Part shown: piece after piece, positions 1 through 11,905 of the stretch
How the letters are laid out: each line of letters opens with the position of its first letter
Numbering within the stretch: the first letter of the stretch is position 1
Assembly (NCBI RefSeq): GCF_023856365.1
Contig: NC_064551.1
Span: 19,468,349 to 19,532,348, forward strand
DNA from: Brienomyrus brachyistius
Taxonomy: Eukaryota; Chordata; Actinopteri; Osteoglossiformes; Mormyridae
Reading direction: 5' to 3'
Length of the DNA stretch: 64,000 nucleotides
Notes under the pieces: generated by a model
Databases searched by the model: none
What the model saw: only the letters and a program-made list of their open reading frames with translations
What the model was told of the DNA's origin: nothing
Made by a program: the position numbers and the translations under genes

Positions 1-145
1 AACCAAGTGTTTCCCAACCCAGTCCTTGGTGACCCCCAAACAACCATGAATTTGCTCTCTCCCGGCTACCTGCCACATGTGGACTGCCAGGGGGTCCCTG
101 AGGACCGGGATGGGAAACACCGCATTAAGCCACTGGGTAGCTCAC

Positions 146-3100
146 CTTCTTCTTCAACTCTGCCGGTGCTCTTCCCAGCCAAGCCGCTGGACTTGGTGGG
201 CGCGGCTGCAGCGGGGGCCGTGCCTTCCAGCTTGACCTCAGCCCCCCAGGGGGAGATGCCGTGAAGAGAGAGGAGCTCCTGCTTGTCCTTTCCGGAGCCC
301 CGGAGGTTAGTGAGGAAGTCCTCGGACACCACTCGCACCCCGGCCTCCTTTACCTCCTCCATCTTCTTACTCATCTTCTCCACCTCCTCTGAAGAACCAA
401 ATAACTTCATATTACCACCAAGCAAACCTTCTATAGACAGGACCACTATATCCTACCCTTTAAAGAGCTTGTTCATGGTTTTGGCCTTTCTATATTCCAT
501 CACGGCATTACTGTGACGTTTCCACTTTGCAAACCCCCAAATGTCTACATCCTTTCATGTAAATCACTGACAACATAACATATATGGAGGACTAGAAAAT
601 TTGGTACCTGATCACACCATCCTTGAAACACTGGCAGCAATGCCAAAATTATGGTATGAAATCCTGATGTCTGATGATACCAAATCTGATTCCTCTTCCC
701 TCTTGTCTATGACACCCTAAACTATGTGATGACCTTCTTGTCTCTTAACTATGTTTGGAAAGCTCCAATTCCATAGTGTGATGTTTTTGTTGATTAAACA
801 AAGTCTACATTCATAATGTCCATAATTATAGTAGGATTAAAAGAAAGCCCCAATGAATTCCTATTCATAATGCGCAACATGACTCAACTCTTCGAGCTGA
901 TGCAGAGGTTGGCCTTGTTGACCGTCCCGGTGACCTTCCCCCCCAGCTCCTCAATGGTTGTCTTCAGCTCATCCTTGTTCTTTGACAGCTTGCCCAAGGT
1001 CAGGATCTTTAACCCAGTGAGAGGCTTATCTGTGGGTGGAGTGTAGCACACACAGAATTAACCACGGCACGGTGGCTCACCACGGCCAGTCTCAGATTCA
1101 CGTTTGTTTCTATTCTCCCAAGGATTTGTAAGGGAAAGCTTAAGACCTGAGGGTGCGGGCTGACACTCAGACATGCAGGCGGCACTGGAGGCGCTGGTGG
1201 TCGGAGCAGAAGGGGCTGGAGCGCTGGGAGACTCTTTGGGAAGCACCTTGTCCTGCCGTTTGAACTTGAACTTCTTGAGGAATGGAATCTCGTGGAACTC
1301 CTGTGGATGCAGCGTAATGTCAAGAAGCTTGATTATAGATTAAAAAAAAACAAATGAAAAAAAAAACTAAATTACTAGCTATGGTACCTACATGCATTCC
1401 CCCATCTCTATATCATAAGCACTTACCTAGTAGAGAGACATCATGAGGCTAAATCCAATCTCAGGAAACAGAAGGAATTTGGCAAGGATACAACCTAAAT
1501 GGGACTGCTGTCCATGACAGAGCTCATTCACACTATGGGCAACTTATAGACACTAATCAACCTAACCACACGCGTTTGGACTTTACAAGGAAACCAGAGA
1601 AGCAGAGAAAAGTCTTGAGGACATGAGAGCCTGGGCAGGAACTGAATCCACAACTCCTGCTGGACATCTTGGGGACATGAAGACGGACTAACCTTTGGGG
1701 AGACCCAATCCTTGCGGTTGGGCGTCCGGGTCTTAAAGACACACTTAGTCCAGGCGGAGATGTTGCCGTTGCAGTAGTACGCGTCGCTCTTGAACACCAG
1801 CTGACCTTGGCAGGACTCACACGGCTGCAGGACCCCGAAAGCCATGCAGTCTGCCAGGCTGTCCACAATCTGACCGGCAGACAACCACAGACAACCGCAC
1901 CAACAGTTATTACCGCTAACCACAGATATTTTAGTGGAGTAAGATTTCCCTGGACATACAGATCTCCTAGGGGGATTCTGTAATTAAGGTTGGGCAGTCT
2001 GCTTAAAAGTACCACAGCATCTTTTCCTCCTGTCAAAATATAACCTTTAGCGTACAAGTTCGCAACCTTGACCAGTGCACTAAACACCGCAAGGCCTCAC
2101 AATCTATTATCTTCATAATCTGCATTTAAATCTCGTCAACGTAGCTGCAGTTTTGCTGGTGAGACAGTTGTACTGCAAAACCAGAGCTGCTGAATGGGCA
2201 TGGGACAGGAGCACAAGGTCATGAATTCTTGGTTACGGTAACTAGTAAAATAACCGAACAACACAGAATGGATCTGAAGGGAGGACACAGAAATCCAGGG
2301 ACAATGCAGAACTGGGAGAGAATCCAGGACAAGTGGACAGAAAACTGGTAAACTATGACCCTTGGATGAAACCTACATTTGACTCCCCTGAAGGCACCTC
2401 CTGCCCGTTGGCGATGAGCAGCTCCTTCATGTCGTTGATGGAGCAGAACTTCTTCAGCTTGTCCTTGATGCCCCAGATTAACTGACTCTGCTCCTGTGGG
2501 GACAGATGAAGGGAGAATGAGGCACTGAGACGGGTTCAATGCAGCCCCGGAAAGCCACGGCGAGAAGGAAAATAAAACCAAAAAGGAAAAGCCAACCTTC
2601 ATCTGCTTCTCCTCCTTGTCGTCCTTCTCCTTTTTTGTCTTCTTTGAAGTTGCTTCGCCGTCAACTTCATCAGACTTCCTCTTCCTGCGAACATGAGAAA
2701 ATTTTAGCCTACGAGTGGTTCACCTGCAGAAAGTAAAAGGTGCATTCTGACTTACTAGAAAACAAACATTCATGATTTACAAACCAAAAACGCACCAACG
2801 GTTTAGAGCGTCCCATTGCCCATCACCCTGGTTATAAGGCTACAATGCCGTAATATTTTAAACCAACAATCTGATAATCTTCCAAAGATCAGAATTTTCC
2901 ACACGTTGCTCTGACCGATAAAACCACAAATAGGTTTTATTTGTCACTCTATATGGATGATCTTGGAAAATGATGCAATAAAAACAAAGATGGCAGGGGT
3001 GTCCACAATTATTTTGTTTTGTTTTGACAGTGACATTTTAACTGACCAGGTATCCTCCCAAAAGGCATTCACTGGTCTGCGAAATTAATTATAACCCATC

Positions 3101-6100
3101 AACCACCTGCACAAACACCTTCTTGGAAACTCCACTGTCCCAGAGTTAATTAAAATATGGGGTCATAATAAATAATAAGCTCACTCAGAGGGCCCCCCCC
3201 CATCCGGCCCCATCCTGATGTAATCTCTGGGGGCTTCATTAAAGCCCCAACGGCTGCTCTTACCATGAACATCAAATCAAAATGCTCGTCAAAGAAAATG
3301 ACGACAAACATAACAAAGGGTGTTCATGGGAGGGGGCAGGTGGGCAAATAAAACTATAAAACTGCCAGTTTCTGTCAGGGTCTCGGTAGGAGGAGACCAG
3401 CGTATGAAGTTGCAGATACATCGCTCAGGGGTCTTGTCAAGCTCGACACTGACAGAGTTCTTTGCCAGACTCTGACCCCGACAGAGAGCTGCCATTCATC
3501 CCCGTCCTCCACGGGCGTGTAACGTGCACCCTGGTGAGTCACATTACATTCTTTACATTTCTATTTGGCAAATGCTTTTCTTTAAAATTGGGGATATGCT
3601 TTAAATAAGGGGTCTTATCCAGAAAGGGCCGTTGTCTGTGGGGGTTTCACTGCGACTCCTTAGTTAGATTAGAGGACTGACTGACTGACTGAAGAGGTCT
3701 CACACATGAGTTTAGCCTAAAGGTTTTCCCGGAAAAACCAAATGCACACTGGCCATTTAAGGATAAGACTGCCCACCCCCGGTCTAAAGAAATGGACAAA
3801 CAAGGATCTGGGTCAGCCAGAGACCCTGGGCCATCTGAAGGTATGGGTCCTGCTCAGGGGCCCAAAAGTCATACGACTACTCATTCGCTCATGGGATTCA
3901 AACCCACAGCACTCCGGATATGGGCACAGATCCACGTAGTCACACACCTCAGGTATTTATCCAGGCATTCTTTACAGTGGGCCCAGCGACCGTCTCAAGC
4001 CGCCTGGAGACCAGTCTGGTCATTTAGATGTCGCATCTGCTGACCACTGAAACATTATACGTTTTACTATTCATTGTCATCTTTGACTGCCTGAGTAAAC
4101 AGTAAAATCAACAAAACGAACGCCAGAAACTGAACACGTCAGCTCAGAGGGAAAGTACCCTGAGGTCTGTACTACAAAGCGGGGTTACTGGCTTATCGGG
4201 GTAACTTGTCGGATTTAAGGTAGTCTGGGCAAAATGCAAGTGAATGAATATGAAGTCCATTTAAACTGCGGCACCTTAAATCCGACAAGTTATCCCAATA
4301 AGCCAGTAACCTTCGTAGTACATGCCACTGGTCATGCCATACTTCTATTTTAAGCCTAAAAGTGCAACACGTAACAAAGTCATCTAAATAATTCACCATG
4401 TCGTACAGCTTCAAGATCATTAACCTCTAGGTTAACACAACTGAAATCTGAGTACCAAGAGCGCCGACTAAAAGGCCGGGCAGTGGACTGCAGCCATCTT
4501 CAAGGCAAGCCGCTGTTAGCGAGTGTTTCTCCTCAGTGGTGAAGCTGCCATGCTTTAAGGGGCAGGTCACCACAAAACCGAAGGAGATAAGTCTGAGGGA
4601 TTTCTATGTTGTTCTGCTGGGAGTCGCCTAATTTGGAGATACTGGCCGTAGAAAAGTCAAAACCTGCTTACTCAACATAATCAACAGACTTTGTTGTGAG
4701 CAGTTTAGGAGAGTGTAGGAACTATTTTCTTGTACCGAACTCCCGCAAAAATCATATCACGGTGCAGAAAATACTGCTACATGAGGTAATATGTGGCCGC
4801 AAATTAACCCTACTTTTACTCTCTGGCCTTTTGTTCCGTTTTATCTTAATTTTATTGCTTTGTGTAACGTTGCCCGTGTCTCTGCTTTCATTGTTCTTGC
4901 ACTATTTGTTTTATTAATGTATTGTTTTGATGTGCAAAACGGTGGCACAGGAAACATTGTTTTTAAATCTGCTTATATAACATGTTTATATTTGGTTACT
5001 ACAGGATGTGGCAGAGTAATTTGGTCAAAGGACCCTTTCTGGACTTCCGGAACCATCTAACTCTTCGTTATCATGTCCTAAATAACCATGTTGTCAGTTC
5101 CCCAAAATCCAATCTTTTAACCAGTCTTCTTGTTCAGAAACACCAATGTGAACATGAGTCAAGTTTTTCTGAACCGGTTTTCAAAATGATCACACGACTG
5201 GAGAATCGTTAGACAACTCGTACAACATCTCATTTTAGGAGCTGTGGACCCGGTCCGTCGGAACCAGATCCGCTGGAATCGGTCGACCCCGAGAAACGGG
5301 GTGATGGACCAATCCAGTACCGTGAGCGCGGCCAACGCCACCCCGTCCGCTGACATTGTGGTTTTTCCCAACGTGCCCTACCTGGCTGCTGAGCTGGTCA
5401 TCGCAGCCCTTTCCACCGCAGGCAACATCCTGGTCTGCGCAGCGGTGGCCATGAACAGGAAGCTCCAGTCGGTAACCAACTACTTCCTGGTGTCGCTGGC
5501 GGTGGCGGACGTGTGCGTGGGCGCGCTTGCCATCCCGTGTGCCATCATGACCGACCTGGGTATCCCCCGGCACAACCTCTACCTGTGCCTGCTCATGCTG
5601 TCCGTGCTCATCATGCTCACTCAGAGCTCCATTTTCAGCCTGCTGGCGGTTGCCGTTGAACGTTACATAGCCATCCTCTTGCCCTTCCAGTACCACAGCC
5701 TGATGACGCCACGCAACGCAGTGCTGGTCATCCTCATCACCTGGATGCTGGCCTTCCTCATCGGACTGGTGCCCCTCATGGGCTGGCACAAGCCTCCGCC
5801 CGAATCCGGCTACTGCTTCTTCGTCCTGGTGGTGGACATGACCTACATGGTGTACTTCAACTTCTTCGCTTGTGTCCTAACGCCCCTGCTGGTCATGTTC
5901 GTCATCTATGCCCAGATCTTCCTGACCGTGAAGAAGCAGATGAGGCGAATCGCGGCCGACCGGGCACCGGGCGAGGGCCAGGAGAACCGGGCGGCCGACA
6001 TGAAAAAGGAAATGAAGACGGCAACCTCGCTCTTCCTTGTGCTCTTCCTCTTCACCATCTGCTGGATCCCGCTACACATCATCAACTGCTTCCTCCTCCT

Positions 6101-9100
6101 GTGCCCCCACTGCTCCGTGCCCCTCCCTCTCCTTCTAACCGCCATCATCCTCTCCCACGCCAACTCTGCCGTCAACCCCTTCCTCTACGCCTATAAGATG
6201 AAAGCTTTCCGGCACACGTTCAAGGCCATATTTCTCTGCTGCAGGACTTCAGTGAACCAAGAAGATGACGACAGAGCGGCTGTGGTCCACAGGTCCTGAC
6301 CACAGGTTCAATGGAACCGCCCAGAAGCGACGGCTGGTTAAGGAAAGTAGCTCACCTTTAGACCTACTCAGAACCTCACATCTAAAAGGGAACCCAAGGT
6401 GAGAAGCTGAAGATTTCCGAAACCAGGGTAGAACTGCGCTCCACAAATGACCCATTAAAATTGATAAGCAAAAAAATTCAAAAGTTGGCTGACAAATGCT
6501 AACGTGGGTCTGAAAGACCCGATTAAAACATGAAGGAGAATAAGCACTCGGACACATAAATGTCCAATTACAGGTAAAGCTTTAAAACTTTCTGATGTCC
6601 CCACACATCTCAGCTGAGCTGGATAAGACAACACTAGACATCTCATCAACCAAAACAAGAACCTGGCAGTTTACTGGATGTAAAGACTCGGTTCTGCCCA
6701 ACAGACAGTTAGGTGACGACACGGCGACACCGGAGCACCCTCCCCCCGCAGCAGCCCCGGCGGCACGCCCTACCCCTCGGTCTTGACCGCTGGCAGCCGG
6801 AGCTTAAGTTCTTCCTTGTCCTCGGCCCTCAGGCCCGCAAAGCCTTTCAGCTGGCTGGCGCTGTACTCAGGCTTGAAGGCCAGCTCCTCTCGTCGGCTCA
6901 CGAAGCAGGCCGGGTGGTACCAGCGGTCGATCAGGCCCAGCTGGGGCTTCTCCGGGTCCACTGTCTTCTTCGACACACGGATCTGGTCCTGGAATACAAA
7001 CAGGCCACCGCTGACATCTTCAGGGGGACACTTATATGGCGTTCGGGATATAAAGCGGCGACTTCCCTGATTCAACGTCTCAGGAAGAGCAGACCTTCCA
7101 TTAATACATGTAAACACCCATACATATAATTTTGAAATATCTGTCATATTACACTTGAGGTCCAATCTGAGCAGGGGAATCGCAACATGCATCAACAGTA
7201 TTTTTAAGTGTGTCACCGTGTCTCTGTAGGCCTGGGAGAGCCTGGACTGTAAAGCCCAATGTTACGTGTGACCTACCTTCTCGATCTTCTGCTCACACCC
7301 CTTGCAGGTGCTCCTGTTGGACTTGGCATACTCCACCGCAAAGTCATTCAGCGTCTTCTCTCCCTTGGCCCCTCCCTTCTGGCCTGCCTTTCCTATGGAA
7401 TCGAACAAAGACGCCCATAATGAGCTTCGCTTCCATTTAACATCAAAGAAGGAACAACACTTACACTTGGTAGTACATTCAAGATACTGCGACACATGAA
7501 CGACCTGATTTAATACACTGATATACCAGGAGCTGGAGATAGCAACGGTTCTCCAGGACAAAGGCTGCGCTTCCCTGCCTTACTGGCATCACATGATTTC
7601 CAGTATTTTTGTAAATAACCACAACACAATTCTAGCCTAATTTAGCGTTTCCATACCCGGTCCTCGGACACCCCCTGATGGTCCACATTTTTTTCTCCCT
7701 TCCAGACTGTCCAGAATCATCTTTATTGGCGAAGTATGTTCACACATAAAAGGAATACGACTCAGTTTCTTCCCATTGCTCTCGAAGTAAACGTACAAAA
7801 AAGACACAAAAAAAACACTGAACACAGAAACCATGGCGCACCTTCCAGTGACTCCTTCCAAATTTACGCTCACATAGTCCCCGTTTTTGCTCACAACAAA
7901 GACGTAGACCGTCTGGGGGTCCCGGAGCACCGATTCGAGGAAAACTGGCCTAACTGTACAAACGCTAACAATCCATACTGCCAGCCGTTCTCTCCTCCGC
8001 TGCTACTTAGCGTATCCTTCGGGATCAACTGCCTTCACTCCTCTTTACAGGAACACAGAGGACATGACACACGTTTCAGTGACTACAGATTTACGCTCAC
8101 ATATTACCTCCTGTGGCACCTCCACCCTCAATGGCTTTCTTGACTTTCTCCTGGTCCTCCCAGCGAAGGTCGGAAAAGCCAGATATATCCGACGGGGACT
8201 GGACGGACGCTCTGAGCCAGAAGCAGGAAAAGTGGTGCCAGTGGGGCACTTTTCCGTCAAACATGGGAGACTGAAAAGGAACAAAACAAGCGTCTCAGGT
8301 CATTAACACTGGCAGGAGGACCTGCGTGATATTTCAGCTGTCAGATTTCTAGTAACTTCTAGTAACTAATCACATAATAAAGAAAGAAAAACACGGATGC
8401 TATGACTTAGAACCCGAAATCTTAATTTCTTAAAATATCCTCAACCCTGTATAAGATTATGACATCTTTTAGTTTAGCATATTTGCCAAAATCATTAGAT
8501 TACCGTGTAATGATTCAATCGGAACCACAACTGATTTGACATGACAGCTCATACACAAATCACAGGCGAGAAAACGGAAAGTGACGTTCATGGGGAAATA
8601 CAAACTTTTCGCCAATAATTTCGAAAAACGATGTCAATCCCTAGAAGGCAGAACTACAGCCTTTATACTACTGATCAATATTTTCTTGCAGCATCTATTA
8701 GGATCGCAGGGCTGATTTTCCAATACCGGGGTCCCTTTGGGCTTAACATAGTCTCGATAAGCGATTAAAGTTATTTAGGGTTCTCGGGCTATGCAGACTC
8801 ACACTACCAACAACAACATGGGGCATCCGGCGTACCCCGCAGCAGCGAAATCTCTGTTAAGTCGTTTGAATGAACCCTCTAAACAAGCGACTCCAGGCCC
8901 ACGACGCTTGGAAAACAAGAGCAGACAATACCCGGATTTTAAAAACGTCATAAAAAAGGGAATATGCTACATTTAAGCAAATCGGGGGAATTATCCTGAT
9001 CTTGTAACGCATCCTAACTAAGCAGCCTCGCGGCAGCACTTCCACATAAAGGAAGATACCGTCCCCCACATACCTGCACCATTATTGCCATCCGGAGGGA

Positions 9101-9196
9101 ATCTTTAGCAATATTTTCTTTGCATTTTTTGCAAGATGCACGGCTGCTTTTTGCATACTCCGCCTTGTACAGCTTGTCGTCGTGTGAATCCGCCAT
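146..9196 (-). CDS. parp1: PARP1, N-terminal ten exons (gene continues off the left edge)
   Basis: Poly(ADP-ribose) polymerase 1, the nuclear DNA-break sensor that builds poly(ADP-ribose) from NAD+. Exons in transcript order: 9074-9196, 8108-8270, 7277-7392, 6774-6988, 2597-2684, 2377-2493, 1693-1869, 1147-1300, 889-1029, 146-388. All junctions are GT-AG and phases join, giving 1537 nt (512 codons plus 1 nt). The ATG at 9194-9196 begins [17 protein letters not shown], close to human PARP1. Zinc ligands seen: Zn1 C22, C25, H54, C57; Zn2 C125, C128, H159, C162; Zn3 C291, C294, C307, C317. Exon 5 carries the bipartite NLS (KRK...KKTKK) with caspase site DEVD-G at D214, as in human. Exons 9-10 encode the BRCT domain, and the automodification linker follows. 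WGR, helical and catalytic domains are outside the window. Intron 4 contains another gene on the opposite strand. Identity is near certain. Confidence 0.97.
2657..2671 (-). other. parp1: Caspase-3/7 cleavage motif DEVD-G inside the PARP1 NLS
   Basis: The codons for D211-E-V-D214-G215 lie in exon 5 between two basic clusters. In mammals cleavage after D214 separates the DNA-binding fragment from the catalytic fragment during apoptosis. Both motif and residue number are preserved here. The cleavage role is known for the family and was not tested for this species. Confidence 0.9.
3535..3960 (-). repeat. SINE-like interspersed repeat, degraded, antisense
   Basis: Within parp1 intron 4. The left end resembles the antisense of the common fish SINE tail (cattacattc then tttggcaaatgctttt). 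The right end has an antisense B-box-like stretch (gggattcaaacccacag, about 3894-3910). The 'gactgactgactgaag' run at 3676-3691 is a short simple repeat. Boundaries are approximate and the middle is not recognisable, so two separate insertions are possible. Confidence 0.45.
4163..4324. repeat. Fold-back (MITE-like) element
   Basis: Two arms of about 50 bp are near-perfect reverse complements: gggttactggcttatcgggg on the left and the complementary copy ending at about 4321. They are separated by about 50 bp. It looks like a short non-autonomous DNA element with long inverted repeats, inserted in parp1 intron 4 upstream of the nested receptor gene. No coding capacity. Confidence 0.75.
5223..5239 (+). 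promoter_or_regulatory. Possible splice acceptor upstream of the nested receptor start
   Basis: The stretch caacatctcattttag ends in AG at 5237-5238, about 65 bp before the ATG at 5304. It would fit a 5' UTR intron of the nested adenosine receptor gene, with an untranslated exon upstream. Only the acceptor-like sequence is seen; no donor could be assigned. Confidence 0.35.
5304..6299 (+). CDS. A2-type adenosine receptor-like GPCR, intronless, nested in parp1 intron 4
   Basis: Seven-transmembrane receptor of 331 aa, expected at the plasma membrane. The ATG at 5304 has G at -3 and +4; the open frame reaches back to 5244 only through a GTG. Landmarks: N41 (1.50), D69 (2.50), C95-C171 disulfide, ERY at 119-121, W254 (6.48), N261 (6.55), C267/C270 in loop 3, H285 (7.43), NPFLY at 291-295, and a short tail with C312-C313. 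TM1 ([13 protein letters not shown]) is A2B-like; the TM6/loop 3 region (PLHIINCF) is A2A-like. T106 matches A2A T88. F173 matches A2A F168, but the next residue, E169 in A2A, is V174 here. Vertebrate adenosine receptors usually have a coding intron just after TM3; here the frame is uninterrupted, suggesting intron loss or retroposition. The frame shows no stops or frameshifts, so it is probably functional. Ligand and G-protein coupling are inference. Confidence 0.88.
   Translation: MDQSSTVSAANATPSADIVVFPNVPYLAAELVIAALSTAGNILVCAAVAMNRKLQSVTNYFLVSLAVADVCVGALAIPCAIMTDLGIPRHNLYLCLLMLSVLIMLTQSSIFSLLAVAVERYIAILLPFQYHSLMTPRNAVLVILITWMLAFLIGLVPLMGWHKPPPESGYCFFVLVVDMTYMVYFNFFACVLTPLLVMFVIYAQIFLTVKKQMRRIAADRAPGEGQENRAADMKKEMKTATSLFLVLFLFTICWIPLHIINCFLLLCPHCSVPLPLLLTAIILSHANSAVNPFLYAYKMKAFRHTFKAIFLCCRTSVNQEDDDRAAVVHRS
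8524..8562 (+). repeat. 39-bp direct repeat, copy 1 (parp1 intron 1)
   Basis: The 39 bases starting accacaactgatttgacat are repeated exactly at 9757-9795. A short upstream block (cattagattacc) is shared too, but in this copy it is separated by about 29 extra bases. The copies flank parp1 exon 1. Confidence 0.75.
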
Positions 9197-9520
9197 TATT
9201 GCCGAGATTAAAAAAGGAAAATAGCAGAAACGTCACCAAGAGTACAAACTGTGCAAGCACCCAAAAAGTCAGGCACAATGCAAAAGCCGCGTGCAACGCA
9301 CCCGCGAAGCGCCCTAGCGCAGACTGGAGTAATCGACCGACGAAACGACTGCTGTGAGTGGGCCATTTAGACAGAAGGAATCGACCACCGATAGGTTAAA
9401 AAAAAAAAGCTATTACAGTACAAGCAAGACTCGGATAAAGCGTTTGGCTGTAGCGTCATTGAATCACTTAATATGTTCTTATATTAAAAAAAACATTATT
9501 GGTTGAAGACATCCACCAAA

Positions 9521-9722
9521 GGGGGCGGCAGCGTGTGGCTCAGTGGGCTAAGCCTGTGTCCGTGTAATCGGAAGGTCGCAGGTTCGAACCCAGCCTCAGC
9601 ATGTCTACGAGTCCTTGAGCAAGACCCTTAACCCCCAGTGCTACGGGTAGCAGCCCTTCGCGGTCAACTTACTCCACAAAAGAGCAAGTAATTTCAATAA
9701 AGTATCAATTATCATTAAAATG
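9521..9722 (+). repeat. tRNA-derived SINE
   Basis: The head resembles tRNA, with an A-box-like gtggctcagtgggctaagc and a B box (ggttcgaaccc, about 9582). The body contains 'ccttgagcaagacccttaac', the typical fish SINE core, followed by a short A/T-rich tail ending near 9720. It lies about 320 bp upstream of the parp1 start. It is not a functional tRNA: no acceptor stem or anticodon arm can be folded. Confidence 0.8.
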
Positions 9723-9756
9723 CAATCTGAGATGTAGAAAAACCTATCATTAGATT

Positions 9757-9795
9757 ACCACAACTGATTTGACATGACAGCTCATACACAAATCA
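9757..9795 (+). repeat. 39-bp direct repeat, copy 2 (upstream of parp1)
   Basis: Exact copy of 8524-8562. Neighbouring DNA at 9795-10050 contains a second loose duplication: 'cctatcacagcag' followed by 'gtactaa..ctttgcatg' occurs at about 9798 and again at about 10007. Confidence 0.75.
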
Positions 9796-10462
9796 ACCTA
9801 TCACAGCAGTACTAAACTTTGCATGGATTAGCCTCCGAACGGCATCCCTGCCATACATTTGAGCGTTGTGAGGCCCAAAACATGTGTTTTGCTGAAACTG
9901 GGTCCCTGTTAGCAAGCTTCAACTGACCACTGTTCCTCCATAAGCTCAAATCCTGACAGTGCCACCTATGGCAGACAGGTCATGTTAGACAGAGTGCTGA
10001 ATGAAACCTATCACAGCAGCAATATTGAAGTGTATAGTACTAAGCTTTGCATGAAAAAAGGTAATGGTAAGTCATTTCCATACCTTAAGAAAACCAAATA
10101 ACAGCATAGCTCACCTTTGCACACTCGACGGTAGTTTTGACGCTTGACTTTATCGTATGACCTTTGCAAAAATACTACTGGGCTCTGGAGACTCACAAAG
10201 CCCAATATCCACCGCTAGATGGCGATATTAACTCAGTACCAGAAAACTGGCTCGTCTTTAGCATTAACAACCAAACACAAAAACAATACCAGATATACGT
10301 ATTGTTTTATATTGCGGGGTCTAATGGAGAACATTGCTCAATCCCCTAGATTTTTGTGCTCTTCCTATAACTATTTAGATAATCATAGATGCTTCCCCCC
10401 TTTTTTAATTTCAATGCTGAGACGGTGCTTTTTCCATGGATGAAAAAGTGTGCGTATATATA

Positions 10463-10838
10463 CAGTACAGGCCAAAAGTTTGGACACACCTTCTCATTCA
10501 ATGTGTTGTCTTTATTTTCATGACCATTTACATTGGTAGATTCTCACTGAAGGCATCAAAACTATGAATGAACACATGTGGAGTTATGTACTTAACAAAA
10601 AAAAGGTGACATAACTGAAAACATGTTTTATATTCTAGTTTCTTCAAAATAGCCACCCTTTGCTCTGATTACTGCTTTGCACACTCTTGCCATTCTCCCG
10701 ATGAGCTTCAAGAGGTAGTCACCTGAAATGGTTTTCCAACAGTCTTGAAGGAGTTCCCAGAGGTGTTTAGCAAGAGTGCAAAGCAGTAATCAGAACACAT
10801 TGAATGAGAAGGTGTGTCCAAACTTTTGGCCTGTACTG
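10463..10838. mobile_element. Tc1/mariner-type MITE with TA target duplication
   Basis: Terminal inverted repeats start cagtacaggccaaaagtttg at 10463 and end in the reverse complement at 10838. Both sides are flanked by TA (10461-10462 and 10839-10840), the Tc1/mariner target duplication. This terminal sequence is very common in fish Tc1 elements. The 376-bp interior has no transposase frame, so it is a non-autonomous deletion derivative. A 20-bp interior segment (agagtgcaaagcagtaatca, about 10773) is also the reverse complement of sequence near 10664-10685. Confidence 0.9.
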
Positions 10839-11539
10839 TATATATAGTCTAACCAGCTCAGGTCCAGGCCTGATATTTTTTTAAAATTCAAGGAAAACCA
10901 GCAAAATGAAATGTATTAAAATTTAAACCATACGTATGGAAATAGTTTTATAAGATGTTCTTGCATTGACAAAATTAAATTAACAGACGCCATAGTCTAG
11001 TTTAGTTTGGTAATTTACTGTATTTAGAAAAAAATAAGCGATACAGCTGATAGATAATTTCACCAAAGTACTCATCCATAGACTCTATTTCACAGTTTAC
11101 CCAGCTGAGAGTCGCAGACCTACCCATTTATACAGGTGAAATGAGCAATTAAATTCCGCGCTCTGCTGTGTAGTACAATACAGAGCCACTCTATAAGCCA
11201 ATGGGCTGTTTTCAACGCTCAGCGAACCACTCACATCATTATCAGTTATTACGTTAATTATCCTCTAGGTCATTTAATGCAGAGACTACAGGGCCACCTG
11301 CGTGGAAAGACAATATTCTTCACAGTAGCATTTTCTTAGTTTTATTATAAAGAGGATGTATTGATTGCCACATCTGCACGATATTTGCACGCCAGTGTAC
11401 TTGCAGCTAGTATATCTACTTACATTGACAGGATAGGTAGCACCTCTATCCTCTGGCTGGCAGCCAAATAGGTCATTAAATAAACTCCAACTAGTCCATA
11501 ATGCAGTGGCCACAGTCCTCACCAAACCAATCATCAGTA

Positions 11540-11725
11540 ATCAGCAGGTCACCAGTTCAAACCCAGCCTCTGCACATCTGCAGGTCCTTGAGCGAGGCCC
11601 TTAACCGCCAGCTCCCTGGGTGCTGCTGCAGGTGGCCGCCCTCCACAGACAGCTCACTCTACAAAGAACAAATTAAGGGAGGCATAACGACAATTCAGTG
11701 AAGTGCCTGTTGTTATTATTTATTT
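11540..11725 (+). repeat. tRNA-derived SINE, 5'-truncated or degraded
   Basis: A B-box-like stretch (caccagttcaaacccagcc, about 11549) is followed by the core 'gtccttgagcgaggccctta'. This is the same family as 9521-9722. The A-box region is not clear. Confidence 0.65.
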
Positions 11726-11739
11726 TATCTTCACTCCAC

Positions 11740-11905
11740 TGTACTCTTTTCCGACCATCTTCTCTTTTCTGAGCTGATCCCCCATTGTTGATCCCCCATC
11801 CTGGGTTGTTCCCTCATCCTGGGTTGTTCCCTGCCTTATGCCCATAGATCCCGGACCTCCTGTAACCCTGAATAGGACAAGTGGTTTCAGAAAATGGATA
11901 GATTA
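11740..11905 (+). repeat. Interspersed repeat fragment, common fish type
   Basis: Contains 'catcctgggttgttccctgc' twice in tandem form and ends 'aaaatggatagatt'. Related sequence occurs at 12440-12690, 29500-29640 and 51690-51945. It resembles the 3' portion of a LINE-type repeat; the family is inferred. Confidence 0.55.

Noticed and set aside
5244..5303. Upstream extension of the nested receptor by 20 residues
   Set aside because: The frame opens with GTG, not ATG, and lies right after a splice-acceptor-like AG. The ATG at 5304 has a good context and fits family length.
9521..9600. tRNA gene
   Set aside because: A and B boxes are present but the cloverleaf does not fold; the downstream core identifies it as a SINE head.
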